A DNA stretch of 64,000 bases from Mariannaea sp. PMI_226 (GCA_024336345.1 JANFOG010000012.1:62001-126000), one strand, 5' to 3'. Positions 1 through 12,990 are shown, numbered from the stretch's first letter. Notes: generated by a model from the letters alone, not told the origin. Numbers and translations: made by a program.

Positions 1-1634
1 TGTGAGCACATAGCGTTGAAATATAATGGTGCGAGATAAGTCAGGATCTATCTTTGGAAGTTCCTCATGGCTATTCACCCCGAGAGAGAAGAAGTTCGGG
101 GCCGTTTGTAGGAATCTTTCAATCGTAGCGTCAGCATCTTGAATATGTTCATATCCTACAGCGTATGGGTCCAGTCCGGTGAGGGGAGCTCGATCAACAA
201 CAGCTCGGATTTCTTCAGCGAGGCGAATTCGCTGAAGAGAATAGGACATCGAGGTAGAAGTTTCAATTGGTTGAGGTACAGCTCCTCGTTCTGTAATATC
301 TTCGTCGTTGAGATTCAAAGGCTTTGCAACTGCCATATGTAGCGGGTTGATGGAATAAGTTCCTCTCTGTGGGCCGGAACAGCTGGCCAGTATCCTGTGT
401 GTCAGTTAGTATGAATACCATGACCTCTTTATTGGCGATGTTGTGGGACATAGTAGCTAGTCACTCACCAATCCGTCGCCGCCAAATGCCACCAAACTCT
501 CCGGCCAATTTCAGCCTTCAGGCCCGTCAAAGGTTGACTGTCACGAGGGGTGCTGATAGCATGATCCAGACGGTGCAGGCCAAGTTCCCGACTTATTGCC
601 GTTGCTCTAGAGAGCGTGGCGCATGCTCTTGAAGAAAAGCCCTCCATGCTCAGCAAGGTCGTGCTTAGAATAACAAGTCCCTGGACGCATTCCAATGAAA
701 CGTCGGTTTTTCGTCGACAGCCCTCGATCGCATCAAACGCATGTTTAATCCAGAGCATGGTTTGTGCATTGGCTTCTCTGTAATCTGAGAACAGCGACCT
801 TTTATCGTCTTCGGGGGGCCAAAGGTGCGTAACAAGAGCAAGAATGGACAGGAGAAGAATAATGGACCCTACCGGCGCGGGAGTAGATCCTTGCCATGGG
901 TGCTCGTACACCTCAGCGACCAACTTCCTCACTGAGGGCCCATGAACGATGTTGTTGATCTGACTAATATCGGCCAAGTACTTGCAAACCATGATCTCAG
1001 CATCATCTCGGTTGGGTAGCCAAATATGCTTTGTAGTACTCATACAGTGAGGGGATGCGGATGGGTTGTAGTTGTAGGCCGCGTTGGACGAACATTGGGC
1101 GCATAGGCGAATAGGGCATGTGTGAATTACGAAATCGTCATCTACAGCAAAATCCTGGTTGATACAGAGAAAAGAGTGTGAGCGTTAACCAAACGTCAAG
1201 AGTCTGGTACTGGCACATGGTGAAGTGAAGTCACATACATTGAGTGTCGAATCGAAGCAGGCTCGGTCGATGAAAGCCACATCTTTGATCAAGTTCCGCA
1301 GCTTTGGTGGGAGACTTTCCTCGTAATGAGCCGGGGGGGTTGAAGCATTTGAGACGGCATGGTTCAGCACTCCTGGTACATCACTTGATTGGCCTGGAGA
1401 ATGCTGCCCGTGAACCCTTGCGGCAAGTAGAGCCTCAACCTTCTCGAGGCGGCTTAGTAGCTCGGCTTGGCTTCCCACTTGGCTTCCAGCTGCCTGGTGT
1501 TGTTGTACCGGGCGGTTGATCGCCGAGCATTGCACGCCGCGGGCGGTGCAATTGGAGCACGGAAATTCGCGGCTGCATCGTAGTTTTCGTACCCTACAAA
1601 GCTGGCATGATAGCAGGCGGGATTGGCGTCCCAT
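1..1634 (-). CDS. Zn2Cys6 fungal transcription factor, C-terminus beyond the window edge
   Basis: This is a nuclear DNA-binding regulator of the Gal4-type binuclear zinc cluster family. Seen: the N-terminus holds six cysteines spaced C-x2-C-x6-C-x5-C-x2-C-x6-C (residues 10, 13, 20, 26, 29 and 36), followed by a short coiled-coil-like linker (SRLEKVEALLAA). The second exon holds a middle-homology-type segment ending in RRVWWHLAATDW, typical of the Fungal_trans domain. Proposed exons on the minus strand are 1239-1634, 469-1154 and 394 down to base 1. Both introns have GT-AG ends and keep the frame, and the last exon stays open to the edge. The start is the ATG at 1634; an in-frame TTG at 1691 lies upstream but would not normally be used. 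The regulated genes cannot be read from this fragment. No pathway neighbours are visible, so its targets are unknown. Confidence 0.85.
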
Positions 1635-3721
1635 GCCCGTAGCTTGCTGTGGGTAGATATCCCGATAGGGCCTTAAGTCGACAGAGGGCAAGACTGTAGA
1701 TAGGAAGAGAAAATAGAAGGATAGAAAAGCAGAAAAGTACTAGCAAAATAGTTCAGACGGATTCCACGGATAATATGATTAAGGGTTGAGCCAGACGTAT
1801 AGATTTTGTGACCAGAGATAGAGCCAGGAAGCGGTTGAAAGGCGTAGGAGATCGGTCCATGTCGGCGCCGATTTGTCCTAATTCCGTTGATCCCGCGGAG
1901 TTCCATGGAGAAAAAAACTGGCTTTCTGACTGGCCTATATTTATGGGCCAGGCAGCCAGTCAAGGCATGGTACGAGTGGCAAACGCGGACGGGCCGAGGC
2001 TGCGAAGAAGATTGGACACTTCCAAGACCAAAAAAAGATGTGAAGTGGTGAATGGCGTAGGAAATTTTGAGAAGAAAACAAGATGTTCTCTTCCGCTTCT
2101 CCCGGTTTATGCAGTCAAAATTTCCGAAAGTGCCGAAACCAAGGATATTAGAAATCGGTTGCTGAACTGCGACAAGCTCACTATTTAGTTACTAGCGAGA
2201 GGTGCCCGAGCTTCATATAAGTATCTATATATTATAACAAGGCCTCTCACAATCGAACCTGCCATAACTGATATGCTACTCGAACGAAGTGATGAATAAT
2301 AACTTGATCCGCCTTAAAATCCAAGTATCGTTTTTTTATTGTACCTTGCAAATAGCTGTTGGTTACCATCCAGATGATCAAACTGCAATAAATATGTTGA
2401 TGCGCCTTGCGCTAAATGCCCTGCCTGGTGCGTCATGCCTCTCCTCGTTCGATTTCTCGTGTTTATGCGTCCATTTATTACTATTCCATCTTGGGAAAAG
2501 TAGGGTAAGTGGGGGTGAGAGCCGTCAAGAGGATTATTCCCGCTCAAATCGTTGCATCATCTTCAAAGTGGTGAATCCTACCTCGAGTATCTAGTTGAGA
2601 TTAAGTAGGCTCGCACAAAGAGCCAAAAGTGCCTACGAAAATGGCAACTCGCTCCAAGAATAATCGCTGACCAGACGAACGCTATAATCAAAGGAAGAGA
2701 GACATAGATATTCGCAAATTCAAAGCCTCAATGTACCGCTTTGGCTGCTGTCAGTTGCTGAAGTGTGCTGTGAACCTAAACAAATGGGAAGACAAGTGAT
2801 TTGTTTAATTTTATTACCACGGTTCAACCTCATACAGTAATCAAGGAAACTGATGAATTGGTGCTCCTAGGGGCTTGTAATATGTAGTGCAACTGTCATG
2901 CTTTTCCTTTCCATCCTCGATTTGAACTATCTAGGTGCTCAGGCCATCCACTATAGGGTTTTCCTCACAACACACTCAACTTTTGCAAGATCAAGCCGAG
3001 CAATATGACTTCCCGATCATCCCCGACCTGTGCAACGCGTTAAATTTTACCATGGCTAGCTTTCTTTATCTTCCCTTCTATTTGTAGAAAGTGGATGTGC
3101 TACTGAGGTAGTTACACTACTGCGAGTTTTATCATATGTATCCAAAACTGCCTTCATGTCCCCGGGCTTCAACTCAGATTCTAGGAGGCGGCCGCCATTC
3201 TTTTCAGACTATTCATAATAAGCCTCTCTTTTACAGCTAGCCCTAACTGATCTGATGCAAAAGATTCTCAAGTAGGCAAGTATACAATTCGTTACGTTGG
3301 TTTCCTTTCCGATGTTACCTCTACAGAGACAGATTTGATTATACGCATTACCAACCAACATACGTCTCCCACATCGAGAAATGCGCTTTTTTTTTTTTTT
3401 TTTTTTGCGATCTCGTATTTTATCTAAATCTTCATCACTTTGTACTAGCCCTTTCAATACATATCATCTCGTTGAACAAATTATCCAGCTATCTACTTTC
3501 AAAAATTTGACAAATAGTGTCATTTGGAAACGACCCCAACACATTTCATCTTAATCCCCTTGTACTAGGTATAAAAATCGATGAAATCATGTATGTACTC
3601 AAGAGTGTATAGTACGTGGCCTCAGATAGGACCAAATCGACTGAAAGTACACTGCAGCCCTCTTGGCTCAGTGTATCGAGAGCATTCATGTTCCTGAAAA
3701 TGAAATGCTTCCCTCAAGCAC
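1635..3721. other. Intergenic space upstream of the Zn2Cys6 gene
   Basis: No ORF in this 2.1 kb has a recognisable domain or coding character. It holds the 5' region of the zinc-cluster gene and the 3' region of the YhhN-type gene. It also holds a T20 run at 3387-3406. Confidence 0.6.
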
Positions 3722-4411
3722 TTAGAGGTATATTTTACCATTTGTAAGTAGGCCACTTTTTGATTCTAAGGTTCCCAGCGCAATAAGCAGCTGACCAGAG
3801 TAGTACAGGATCCAGACCATGTAGTCCATCCATGCTCGATGTGGCGAAGCATCGGAGACAAGAAACTTTCCCGCAGCGAGAATCGTGTCGGACATGGTGA
3901 ACATGATGCCTCCCACTATGACTCTAGTATTATCCATCGTCAACGCCGTAAGCACCATGCCGAGTATGGCAGCCGAGTACATGATCACCGGTAAACGCAT
4001 GAATGGGTCGACTTTTGGCATCAAAACCAAGATCATGGCCGGGGTAAAGATAATCATAGAAATGCCAATAAAAGTCCTGGGTGATTGAGAAAGGGCTATC
4101 TCCGTCCCATGCCCGTTCTGAATGAAAAGGGCGATATAGAACAGATGGGAGGCCAGGAAGTTTGAGAGGCCACCTAAAAACGCGATGTCCCCGTCCCACG
4201 CAAGGAACGCATCACCAACAGCACCAAATGCCAGAGCAGCAACGAGAAGCCTCGGACCTTTCGACAAAGCAGCTAGAACTGCAACCAGGGAAATCGCAAG
4301 CGTCTTGGTCACCATCCGTTGGTAAGTTGGTGTGTCGCGGGCCTTGATGCCATAGGCGAAAGCCGTGCTCAAAGAAGCTGATAAAACCACGGCGTGCAAC
4401 GTAACAGACAT
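3722..4411 (-). CDS. YhhN/TMEM86 family membrane protein (lysoplasmalogenase-like)
   Basis: This is a 229-residue, single-exon, very hydrophobic protein with about seven to eight membrane segments and few charged loops. Family signatures are visible: GDAFLAWD at residues 66-73 followed by a conserved F-x5-SHLFY segment, and a late SDTILAAGKF motif near the last helices. In animals TMEM86B hydrolyses the vinyl-ether bond of lysoplasmalogen, and bacterial YhhN belongs to the same family. Most fungi are not thought to make plasmalogens, so the substrate here is uncertain; a role in membrane lipid handling is inference. The start is the ATG at 4411. A longer frame to 4456 begins with TTG and would add a non-hydrophobic extension. 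The family call is firm, the enzymatic role is not. Confidence 0.82.
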   Translation of the reverse strand: MSVTLHAVVLSASLSTAFAYGIKARDTPTYQRMVTKTLAISLVAVLAALSKGPRLLVAALAFGAVGDAFLAWDGDIAFLGGLSNFLASHLFYIALFIQNGHGTEIALSQSPRTFIGISMIIFTPAMILVLMPKVDPFMRLPVIMYSAAILGMVLTALTMDNTRVIVGGIMFTMSDTILAAGKFLVSDASPHRAWMDYMVWILYYSGQLLIALGTLESKSGLLTNGKIYL

Positions 4412-6045
4412 TTTGTATGAGATGTATCTCTCATCGAATAAAATAAAGTGAGCCAAATGATATAAGAAACAGGAGAATTATTGTAGTTTAAATTAGGCTT
4501 GAGCGTGTGCATCGTGCGGAGATTCCAGTCTAGCCTCGGCGGCGCCAGCAAACACGCTTGGGAGTGTTTACTTGCACGTGATTGTTCGAGCATTATCAAA
4601 TAGGTAGGTAGGTTTCCTGAAGAGTGGTATGTCGCATTTCCTGTCAAAGAGCCAGCTTTTCGTAATTGCTCTCCTCCCATAATATGCAGGAAAGGATTAA
4701 TAACGGTAGGTTTCTTGTTGTGCAACTACGAGTAACCTGACTCATACCTCTACCTTTCCATCCTGTCTGGGTTCGCCCAGTTGACTAATTCTCTGATCAA
4801 TAATTCAATCGTTCATGAAATTACTCTCTCGGTTAGTAAAAAATTCATACTCTGTTCTTACAAGCAATAATGGACAATGAGAGCCCTAAATTCTTCGTTC
4901 AAATGATACTCTTTCATGGTGCCGACTTGTCTCACAAACTTGATTTGAAACAACGCCACATTTTTGAGCTGTCCGCATCTTTCCAATGATACGGCAACCA
5001 AGATTCCTAGATGATGCCGCACAATCGCCCGACTTGCAATGAGAAGCTTCTACAAACCTTCGGCGACGGGGAAATCCTAGCTTGTTATCATTAGTCCTCA
5101 CGTCTAAAGCCGAAGTCAGTTGGTGTATATTGGTGGATGTTTGCTACAATGTTAAACCATGGTGATTCCTGGCGTATAGAATGCGTTCCAGTTGGCAAAC
5201 TTGTTTGGCGCTATGTAGAGTGTAGCTAGAAAATACGCACTTGGACAATGAAAGACAATCTAGGCTTCAGGTGCGTGGGTGAGTACCCAAATGAAGAAAA
5301 AGGTCTGAGCAGAGTTGGAGAATGATTAGGTGCTTTAAATACTTGTCATTCGTTCACTTGCAACGTACGTCTCCAAAATTCGAGGTTTTCGACAATGTCT
5401 TTATCGTTACCAGGAAGGCTCCTATGAAAGAGAAAAAGGAGAAACGTGGCGAGTCGCTATATATATATATATATTTGCCCGTGTTTCCTCTATCTGGGCT
5501 TGGAACAACGTAGTCTCCCAGATTGAGATGGTGTGCATGACTGTGCAGGGCATCGTTCATCCATGCTCGGCATGTACTAGGTGGCTTGTGCTATCAAGCT
5601 TGGACGCAAGCAGTAGGGGAGAAGCACCATACTTACATATTACGTAGGTAGCTAGAAGGTGCAGCATGATACAAGAATCAATTCCAGGACCATAGCATTC
5701 GCAAAATTCATGTTGTAACAGGATCACTCAACGGCGGTGCAATCAATTAGAAAATCTAATACTTTCTCTTGATGGCACAAGATAATTGAACGAATACGAC
5801 GTCATTTTTCTCTGTTCATACCTTCATGGTTCCTCGGAGCGGGAAGCCAGCTTGACTTAGGAAAACAGCTGGGCAAGTCACGTGGTGAAATTTACAGCTG
5901 AGCGGATCGAGGCGATTGGCCAATTCCCGCACAAAAGGTGGGGCCGGCCGAAGTTCGTCCAAATCAGCCCATCCTCGCAAATCCCTCGAGAAACACCAAG
6001 CTTTCAATCTCTCCAAACTCTCCATTGACGGCGCAAAACGACACA
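4412..6045. other. Intergenic space between YhhN-type gene and COX gene
   Basis: This 1.6 kb divergent promoter region has no supported gene. It holds an (AT)n microsatellite at 5458-5474 and a TAGGTAGGTAGG run near 4600. The COX transcript probably begins shortly before 6046. Confidence 0.6.
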
Positions 6046-6895
6046 ATGTTCATGCAACGCACCGCCATCGCCGCGGCCCGCCGCGCTGCCCGCCCTGTTA
6101 TCGCACGCTCCTTCACCACCTCCTTCGTCCGCCGTACGCTTTCCCCTCCCGACGGGTCAATTGCCTGCCCAATGGCCAATGGCAATACTCGTATGATTGA
6201 TGACGGCTGACCAGTTTCTATGCTCACAGGTGAAGCTCCCAAGCCCGCTGCCGCGTCGGAGAAGGCTGTCGGTTACAAGACTCTGAAGGGTATGTCGCCA
6301 CCATTCCGAGACCCCCGAGTCTCCATTTTCAACACTCGACCCTCCTGTAACCTCGGTCGAGTCATTATAAAGACATCCCGCTGACATGAAGCCCTCGAAC
6401 AGAGGTCAAGACTGAGGACGACCTCTTTGGCCCCGGTGCCCAGCCTGGTACCGTCCCCACCGATCTCGAGCAGTCTACTGGTCTCGAGCGTCTCGAGATC
6501 TTGGGTAAGATGGAGGGTGTCGATATCTTCGACATGCGCCCACTTGACGCCAGCCGCAAGGGAACCATGGAGAACCCTATCATGGTCCGATCTGCTGGTG
6601 AGGAGCAGTTCGCCGGTTGCACTGGCTATCCCGCCGACTCTCACGTCGTCCACTGGCTTGGCGTAAGTGCTATTTAACTTCAACGATGTTCCACTTCGGA
6701 CATATGGAACTGTACGCCTAACCCTCACTCTAGATTTCCAAGGAGCGCCCCATTGAGCGATGCCCCGAGTGCGGTAGCGTCTACAAGATGGACTACGTTG
6801 GTCCTGAGCACGATCACCACCACCACCACCCTCCGGAGATCGAGGAGCCCAAGACATTCGCCGACTTCATCAAGCCCGAGTACCGATACCGATAA
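6046..6895 (+). CDS. Cytochrome c oxidase zinc-binding subunit (yeast Cox4 / mammalian COX5B type), mitochondrial
   Basis: This is a nuclear-encoded structural subunit of respiratory complex IV in the inner mitochondrial membrane. Exons 6046-6133, 6230-6289, 6403-6662 and 6734-6895 join in frame to give 189 residues. The first about 30 residues are rich in Arg and Ala with no acidic residue (ARRAARPVIARSF), as expected for a matrix-targeting presequence. Zinc ligands are visible as C122, probably H130 eight residues on, and the CPEC pair C146/C149. This spacing matches yeast Cox4. The C-terminus carries a run of five histidines (residues 164-168) in an acidic tail. The gene converges with the DUF4604 gene downstream. 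The symbol is left empty because yeast and filamentous-fungal numbering of this subunit differ. Confidence 0.95.
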
Positions 6896-7503
6896 ATGTG
6901 TGCGAGTTGGCAGTCGAAGATTGAGGTTTCTTATCAAGGGAAAACTAGACGAAGTTAGGATGGCACCTTCGAGGAAGGCAGTGGTAGTATTTGTAGACTA
7001 AGGTGCCTTGTCCCTGTATCAATTTACTAGCTTCCGAAAGTTGTTTTTGACCAACATCCACACCCCTCAAGATCCTGAATATCAATGGGATCGTCCTTGT
7101 GATTTTGACCATATCTCAATTGCTATGCATTTACGGAAGATTTGAAGTCTAATCAGGTTATGTAGAGTGACGCAATGTATGGGTTCGGGATATCCCGGCT
7201 GACTCCTCAGATTGGAGGGTTCATGTCTAGGCAGCTAGCATTACAAACGCGTCGTTGCTACTCACTAATAATGCCCATGAACAGCTCAACCCTAATTTCC
7301 CGTTAGGATATCTCATTTGATTGATGAGGCATCTGGTATGCGTGGTGGTGAGTGAAGCACACGTTTCTGGTGTCAAATCAACTTGGTTTGGCTCTCGGGT
7401 GACTCGAGGATTAAGGCAGAGTAGATAGGAAGCGCTACTCAGCAGCTTAGGTGACTGCGACACAGTTTTTCATACCAAAGGTCGTGTCTGCTCATGATAT
7501 GTT
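6896..7503. other. Convergent 3' intergenic region
   Basis: This 0.6 kb holds the 3' flanks of two convergent genes. No ORF or structured element is apparent. Confidence 0.55.
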
Positions 7504-7998
7504 TCAACCCTCATCCTCATCAAAGCTCAGTTTGATCTTCTTGGGTTTCTTCTTGGGCTTGCGTTCCTTGGATTTATCCTTTGCTTCGATAGTTTGTTCT
7601 TGTTGGTTTCCAGAAGCTTTATCTTCAGCTTGATCGGCGGTATCACCAATCACTTTCCCGACTTTGCGTTTCCGTCCTCCAAAGGAAGTCTTGGTACCAC
7701 CTGCTTCGGGATCTTTCACAGACTTGTCTTTCGACTCTTGGCCGTGGTCAAGAAAGTCCTTCAACACAACGCCGTCTTTATCCACTTCCAAGTCTTTTAC
7801 CACATTGCCCTCCTCGTCGACCACTAGAGGCACATCCTCTGCCTCTTCGCTGTCTGATCTCTTCTTCACTCCCCGTCTCTGAGCAGTGAGAATTGGATCT
7901 GGCCCTGAGGAACCCGAAGCTTGAGCACGCAGGGCCGCCAAAAAGGGAGGGACAGAAGTATCGTAAGATAGGTTCTTGGAAGTGATCTTGGGCGGCAT
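7504..7998 (-). CDS. DUF4604 domain protein
   Basis: This is a 164-residue, single-exon, highly charged protein. The N-terminus has the family hallmark of a YD-x4-PPFLAALR segment (residues 12-24). The middle is acidic, with the repeated VVDEEGN / VVLKDFL pattern. The C-terminus has a lysine-rich block ending in KIKLSFDEDEG. DUF4604 proteins are small, largely disordered eukaryotic proteins whose molecular role is poorly defined. The basic blocks suggest nuclear location, which is inference. The ATG at 7998 is in good context and is the first in frame. The gene is convergent with the cytochrome oxidase subunit gene. Confidence 0.85.
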   Translation of the reverse strand: MPPKITSKNLSYDTSVPPFLAALRAQASGSSGPDPILTAQRRGVKKRSDSEEAEDVPLVVDEEGNVVKDLEVDKDGVVLKDFLDHGQESKDKSVKDPEAGGTKTSFGGRKRKVGKVIGDTADQAEDKASGNQQEQTIEAKDKSKERKPKKKPKKIKLSFDEDEG

Positions 7999-10145
7999 AT
8001 TAGGACGATTGTGTTGATGTTGGTGCGTATATGAAATTTGATCGTGCGTTCTGGTAATGGGAATCGTGCCCTTGGAGCAGCGGGGTTTCGTACGTCCTTC
8101 GCTTGGCTTACATCCACTTTGTTGATCTTGCGCAGAATAGTCTTAACAGAAGGATGCTGGAGCGCATGTTGTGATCCTCCGCGCTGAGTACCTAGGTAGG
8201 CTGAGATGATTGTGAGCGAGTAGGTTGAGAGAAAGCTGTCGCTGCGTGCTTTCCCAAGTTTGGCTGCACGTACTCCGTAGTGACGCTTGCTAGCCCCCCC
8301 AGCGTTTATTGAAGGTGGCCCATGCACATAATGCACACAGTTCGTCCTTTAAGTTGGGAAGCTCCATTAGCCGAACCGTAGTTATCACTGCGTTCTGAGG
8401 TAATTTTCCAGCGCGCCATTTCATATTCCTGTTAATACTTGCAGAGTATTCTTAATGCGGACCATTGCTATTTACTGAAGTGCACACCAATACAGGAATG
8501 CTCAAAATATCCACGGATGTTTATGCTCATATGGAAACCGTGCTGACTGTGACAGAGAAGTCTCTGCCGCTCCCTGTTGCATGCTCAGGTTTGGCCAATA
8601 TGCGGTACAAAACATGAGCATACTGCGCGCACACACGTGTTGAAGAATCTCGAGGTTAGAAGAAGTTATCTCGAAGCTAGTCACGGAGTACATCAACCCA
8701 GAATTCACACCATTCCTTTCAAGCAGGCGCACAGGGAATATCTGCAGGGGGGAACTTCTTTGTGGTCTGTGCCAGTCATGTACTGCACAGTACATGTACG
8801 TAAACATGAGTCGATGCGAATTCCAAAGTTAAGGTATAGGTACCTACCTAACACATGGGAATGTATCTACTTGGTAGCATCAGGTTGGTCCACTCCCCAA
8901 ATTATTGACATCGGCTGGCCATCCACCGACGCGTCTGAGGCAAGGCCACCCAACGGCTAGTGGGTCGTTTTGTTTGGGGAGGGGTTAGGTTTATTTTTTG
9001 GTGTTCTGAACTTGTTTGCGGCGAAACCGGTAGAAGTGGGTGAAGACGTCAAATATCCTGATATAATTGGAAGATGGGGGAAAAGGGGGAGGGGCAGATA
9101 CAGAGAGTTGCCATCATGGACCAAATGAAGTTCAATACATGTCTACTGAAATAAGGGAGTCGTTTCCTCGTCGAAAAAAAAAATGTACAAAATGTACCCA
9201 AAAAGATTGATACATATCATTGTCGCTTCCCCTCCCTTCCAATTGAGTGACGTTATGTAATGTAAGCACTCCGCATTCTATTTGTGGCGTCTGGCAGCAT
9301 GCATAATCAAGCGGCAAACAGCAGCGATACAAGCACGTTCTAACGCTCTGCTCAGATACATCTTGGCATTCTTCTGGCTTTTTTCTTCGTGGGCCAAGCA
9401 TCCATGATCCATGATATATCGGGGGCCAGGGATAACAGGGGTTAACAACACGGTTAACTTACAAAATTGCGCCCAATCAGGGGCATGGCCTAGTTGGAAT
9501 TTTCCATGTTCCGGTTATTTTGTAAGGTACCTCAGGTAGGTACCTACCTGACGCAGTTAATGCCATCTTCCATCTCTGGAGAGAGATTGGTTGGTGTCTG
9601 AGGTACGTACACATTGTGTACAGATACTTCGTCTGCCACTCCCCACCCTTTTTATACCAACTGTAAGGAGTCGCAGGGAGTTTTCTTCCTCCCATTACTC
9701 ACTTTTCGCTTGAGCGACTCGTAGGAACATTTGGTCGCCATCGCTACCCTTGGGCAGCTGGGAGGATACTCTTACTTGTCTCCCCTTTCTTTCTATCTTT
9801 CTTTCTTTATTATTGTTCTTCTGGGTTAATTTTTTTTCCATCTTTGAAAACGCAATTCTTTTCATGGTCCCCAGTTCTTTCGCTGGCTCCTCTGTTCGGC
9901 TTGGTACAAGTGCTTGTCGACTTTAATCTAACTTAACCTACCTTATTTGACCCGCCCACTCAACCTCACCCTCGTCTTCGCCCTTCCTACCTATACACCT
10001 AACACGACCAGTTCGCTTGCACTCTCGATCCATCTTCCGCACACAGCCGCCGCTTCGACGCTGGCGCCTCATATCGGCGCATTCTTATGTTGTTCTCTCA
10101 GTCCCCGTCACCCTTCACCGTCATCGACGTAGGACCACCCTCACC
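7999..10145. other. Divergent promoter region upstream of DUF4604 and GT15 genes
   Basis: This 2.1 kb has no supported gene. It holds a perfect 20-bp palindrome (listed separately) and CT-rich tracts at about 9780-9850, just before the mannosyltransferase start. Confidence 0.6.
9532..9551. repeat. Perfect 20-bp palindrome of the TAGGTA/TACCTA type
   Basis: TCAGGTAGGTACCTACCTGA reads identically on both strands. Related shorter versions recur in other intergenic spaces of the window, near 4600, 8845, 15725, 15990, 28620, 41090, 53625 and 55270. It lies about 600 bp upstream of the GT15 gene. Whether it binds a protein is unknown. Confidence 0.9.
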
Positions 10146-11949
10146 ATGGACTTGATTCGGCGAGCAGCCAAGGTGGCTCCTAAACGACCACACACTCCCC
10201 TCCCTATTGATGAGAGGAGGGGTTTCAGACCGAAATCAAATGCAGACTCCCGCTGGGCCTTCTTCAGGAGGCCATTACGATTGCGCGGGAACTCGACCAT
10301 CTCAGTACCCTTGGGCATTGTCATCTTCTTTCCCATGCTAGTTCTCATCCTCATCTTCATCCTCTTCGTCAGCCACCCCAGCTCCGCTGCACGATTTCTA
10401 ATACCTGGGGGCGCGCCTCCTTCTACGCGGTACGTGCGATTCCTACATATATACACAATCTCAGTCTGTCCAATGCAGAGTGGCTTTGTTGACAGGTTTG
10501 CGACAACAGGAAAATCAGCGAAAAGTACGACAAAGTCTTTGTAGAGGGCTGCGTTGAGCCCGATACATCCAAGCCTCGAGCCAATGCCGCTTTCGTCATC
10601 CTCGCTAGGAATTCCGATCTCGACGGCGTCATTCAATCCGTAAGATCGGTTGAACGCCACTTCAACCGCTGGTTCCACTACCCTTACGTTTTCTTAAACG
10701 ACAACCGCTTTGATAGCAACTTTAAGAATACGGTCAAGAAATACGTGTCTGGGGACGTGGAGTTTGGTAAAGTCGAGTCCGAGATGTGGGATTTTCCCGA
10801 TTGGATCGATCCGAAGATTGCGCACGAAGGGATCGCCAAGCAGGGAGATGCAGCCGTCATGTACGGTGGTTTGGAAAGCTATCACAAGATGTGCCGCTTC
10901 TACTCTGGGTAGGTCACTTGTCCTCGATTCATTGAAATCGGGCCTAACGAGCTTCCAGTTTCTTCTTCAATCACCCTCTACTACTCAAGTATGAATGGTA
11001 TTGGCGCGTTGAACCGGACATCAAGTATTTCTGTGACATCACATAGTATGCTGGCCCCCTTACCAAACAACCGTATTGGATGTGCCTATTAACTCTATTA
11101 CAGTGACCCCTTCCTCAAGATGATCGAGAGCAACAAGACATACGGATTCACAATTGCCGTCAAGGAACTTCGCGAGACCGTTCCCAACATCTTTCGATAC
11201 GCCTCCGCTTACAAGCGGCTTAACAACCTCACCTCCCAGGGACTCTGGGAAATGTTTGTGGAACCGCCAGATGATGAGGACGAGGCTGATGGAAACGATT
11301 CTCACCACAACGATTTTGCAGGCTTTATGCCACGCACCAGCCCGAATAAGGCTTACAAGCCCTTAATTGACCCCCAGGCCATGGAAGGCGAGAAATACAA
11401 CATGTGCCACTTCTGGTCCAATTTTGAAATTGCAAAACTGAGCTGGTTCCGCAGTAAGGAGTATCGAGATTTTTTCGAGATCATGGAGCGGGGTGGCGGG
11501 TTCTGGATGGAAAGAGTATGTTTTTGACCCCCTCTTCCCCTTGCTCATCAACGGTTCCATCTTGGTGACTCCCTCTTTTGGCATACAATAATACTCATGA
11601 TGATCAACAGTGGGGTGACGCACCAATTCATTCACTTGCTGCCGGTGCCCTCCTCGGCCCTCAGGATATTCACTACTTTCGCGACTTCGGTTACCGACAC
11701 ACCACCATTCAGCACTGTCCATCGAATGCCCCAGGCCTACAATTGCCGCGCGAGCCATACCTCGAGGAGACAATAAACAACGAGGCCCAGCGCTTCGAGG
11801 AGGATAACTACTGGGAGCATTGGGATACCCCTAAGGACATGGGCATAGGATGCCGATGCAGATGTGATACCGATGTTGTGGATGTTGAAGGCAAGGAGGG
11901 ATCTTGCCTCGCGGAATGGGTGGACGTTGCCGGTGGCTGGGCGGAATAA
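10146..11949 (+). CDS. GT15 alpha-1,2-mannosyltransferase (Kre2/Mnt1/Ktr family), Golgi
   Basis: This is a type II Golgi glycosyltransferase that uses GDP-mannose to extend O- and N-linked mannan chains on secreted proteins. Five exons (10146-10429, 10510-10908, 10959-11045, 11104-11515, 11611-11949) give 506 residues. Residues 1-52 form a basic cytosolic tail, 53-76 one membrane anchor, and the rest is the lumenal catalytic domain. Family landmarks include MCRFYSGFFF (about 222-231), EWYWRVEPD (240-248), [19 protein letters not shown] with E365 at the position of the Kre2 catalytic glutamate, and RWGDAPIHS. The ATG at 10146 has a strong CACCATGG context and is chosen over an in-frame extension to 10017 that begins with TTG. 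Which Ktr subgroup it belongs to needs a tree. Confidence 0.95.
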
Positions 11950-12990
11950 TGAACGACGATATAACTTCGAACACAACCCATGAACCAACAACTATCTTCC
12001 GCAAGCAGTTGCTTGACGAGGATAGCACTTTACTCAAGTCAATCCGTGAGGGACAATGTTTCACTGTCAACAAAATGAAGAATGAACAGCAGTTTCGGGT
12101 ACAATGTGTGTGGAAAGCTCGGGAGACATGACCATTTTGTTTAATGCGGGCAACAAGTGGATATGACCATACACTTCGGGGACAAACAGGAAAGATGAGA
12201 GGCGTTCTGCTCTGCTGCGAGGCATCCCAGGAAATAGAATTCGTTCCGGGACATTTATTTTCTTCTGCCACCTCTCTCGACCAGGATACGTTGGGAGAGT
12301 TTGTGGCATGTGGTACAATACACTAGGGGGGGTTCAAGGAATCAAGTCCAGGGTGGATGGCACGGACGGCTTGTTGAATAACTTTTGTTATAGATTTCGG
12401 CACTTCACATTACTCGGTCAAGGGGGTTTATTAGAGTGCTACCAATCTTTAGTTGTTAATGACCTAACGGATAAGAAGAGTGGAAATTAATTGCTTTGAA
12501 TGACGGCCTCGCAACAAGGCGAGCCTGATCAGTATTATTTTTTTTCCCTTATAGTGCAGCATGTTTATGCTAAACCGCAACCCTCTTTTTTTCCTGTTCT
12601 TGGCCGCCTGGCCTATGAAGTTGTGAAAAAGGGCCATGCTAATCCTCTCATAACTACATCAAAAGTTTGGCTTATTATGGGGTTGGGTTAGTGCCTCGGC
12701 GAAGCTGGCTTGGCTCTCATCGAGGTGGCTTGGTCAGTGGGAGGCCTTCAGCTAGGACTCAGCCCAACTCTGAAGGACTACCACTTACTCAGGAGATTCT
12801 GAACCAATAACTTAGTATGTCGAGTACCTACACTACCTTGCATGTATGATAAAGCACATAGCTTCTGCCCGCCTTTTCTCCTCCCTTGTCTTTTTTCCTT
12901 CCTCTCCTCCGCGGCCAACCTATCCATTGTCAGGCCCAAGAAATCCACCAATACACTCCCCTTCTGGCGTGATCATCTATCATCATCACA
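11950..12990. other. Intergenic region between GT15 and phosphoesterase genes
   Basis: About 1 kb holding the 3' flank of the mannosyltransferase and the promoter of the phosphoesterase. No supported gene or repeat is seen. Confidence 0.55.

Noticed and set aside
164..342. Plus-strand frame over the left edge
   Set aside because: It is antisense to the third exon of the zinc-cluster regulator, whose minus-strand frame has family-like text (GPQRGTYSINPLHMAVAKPL).
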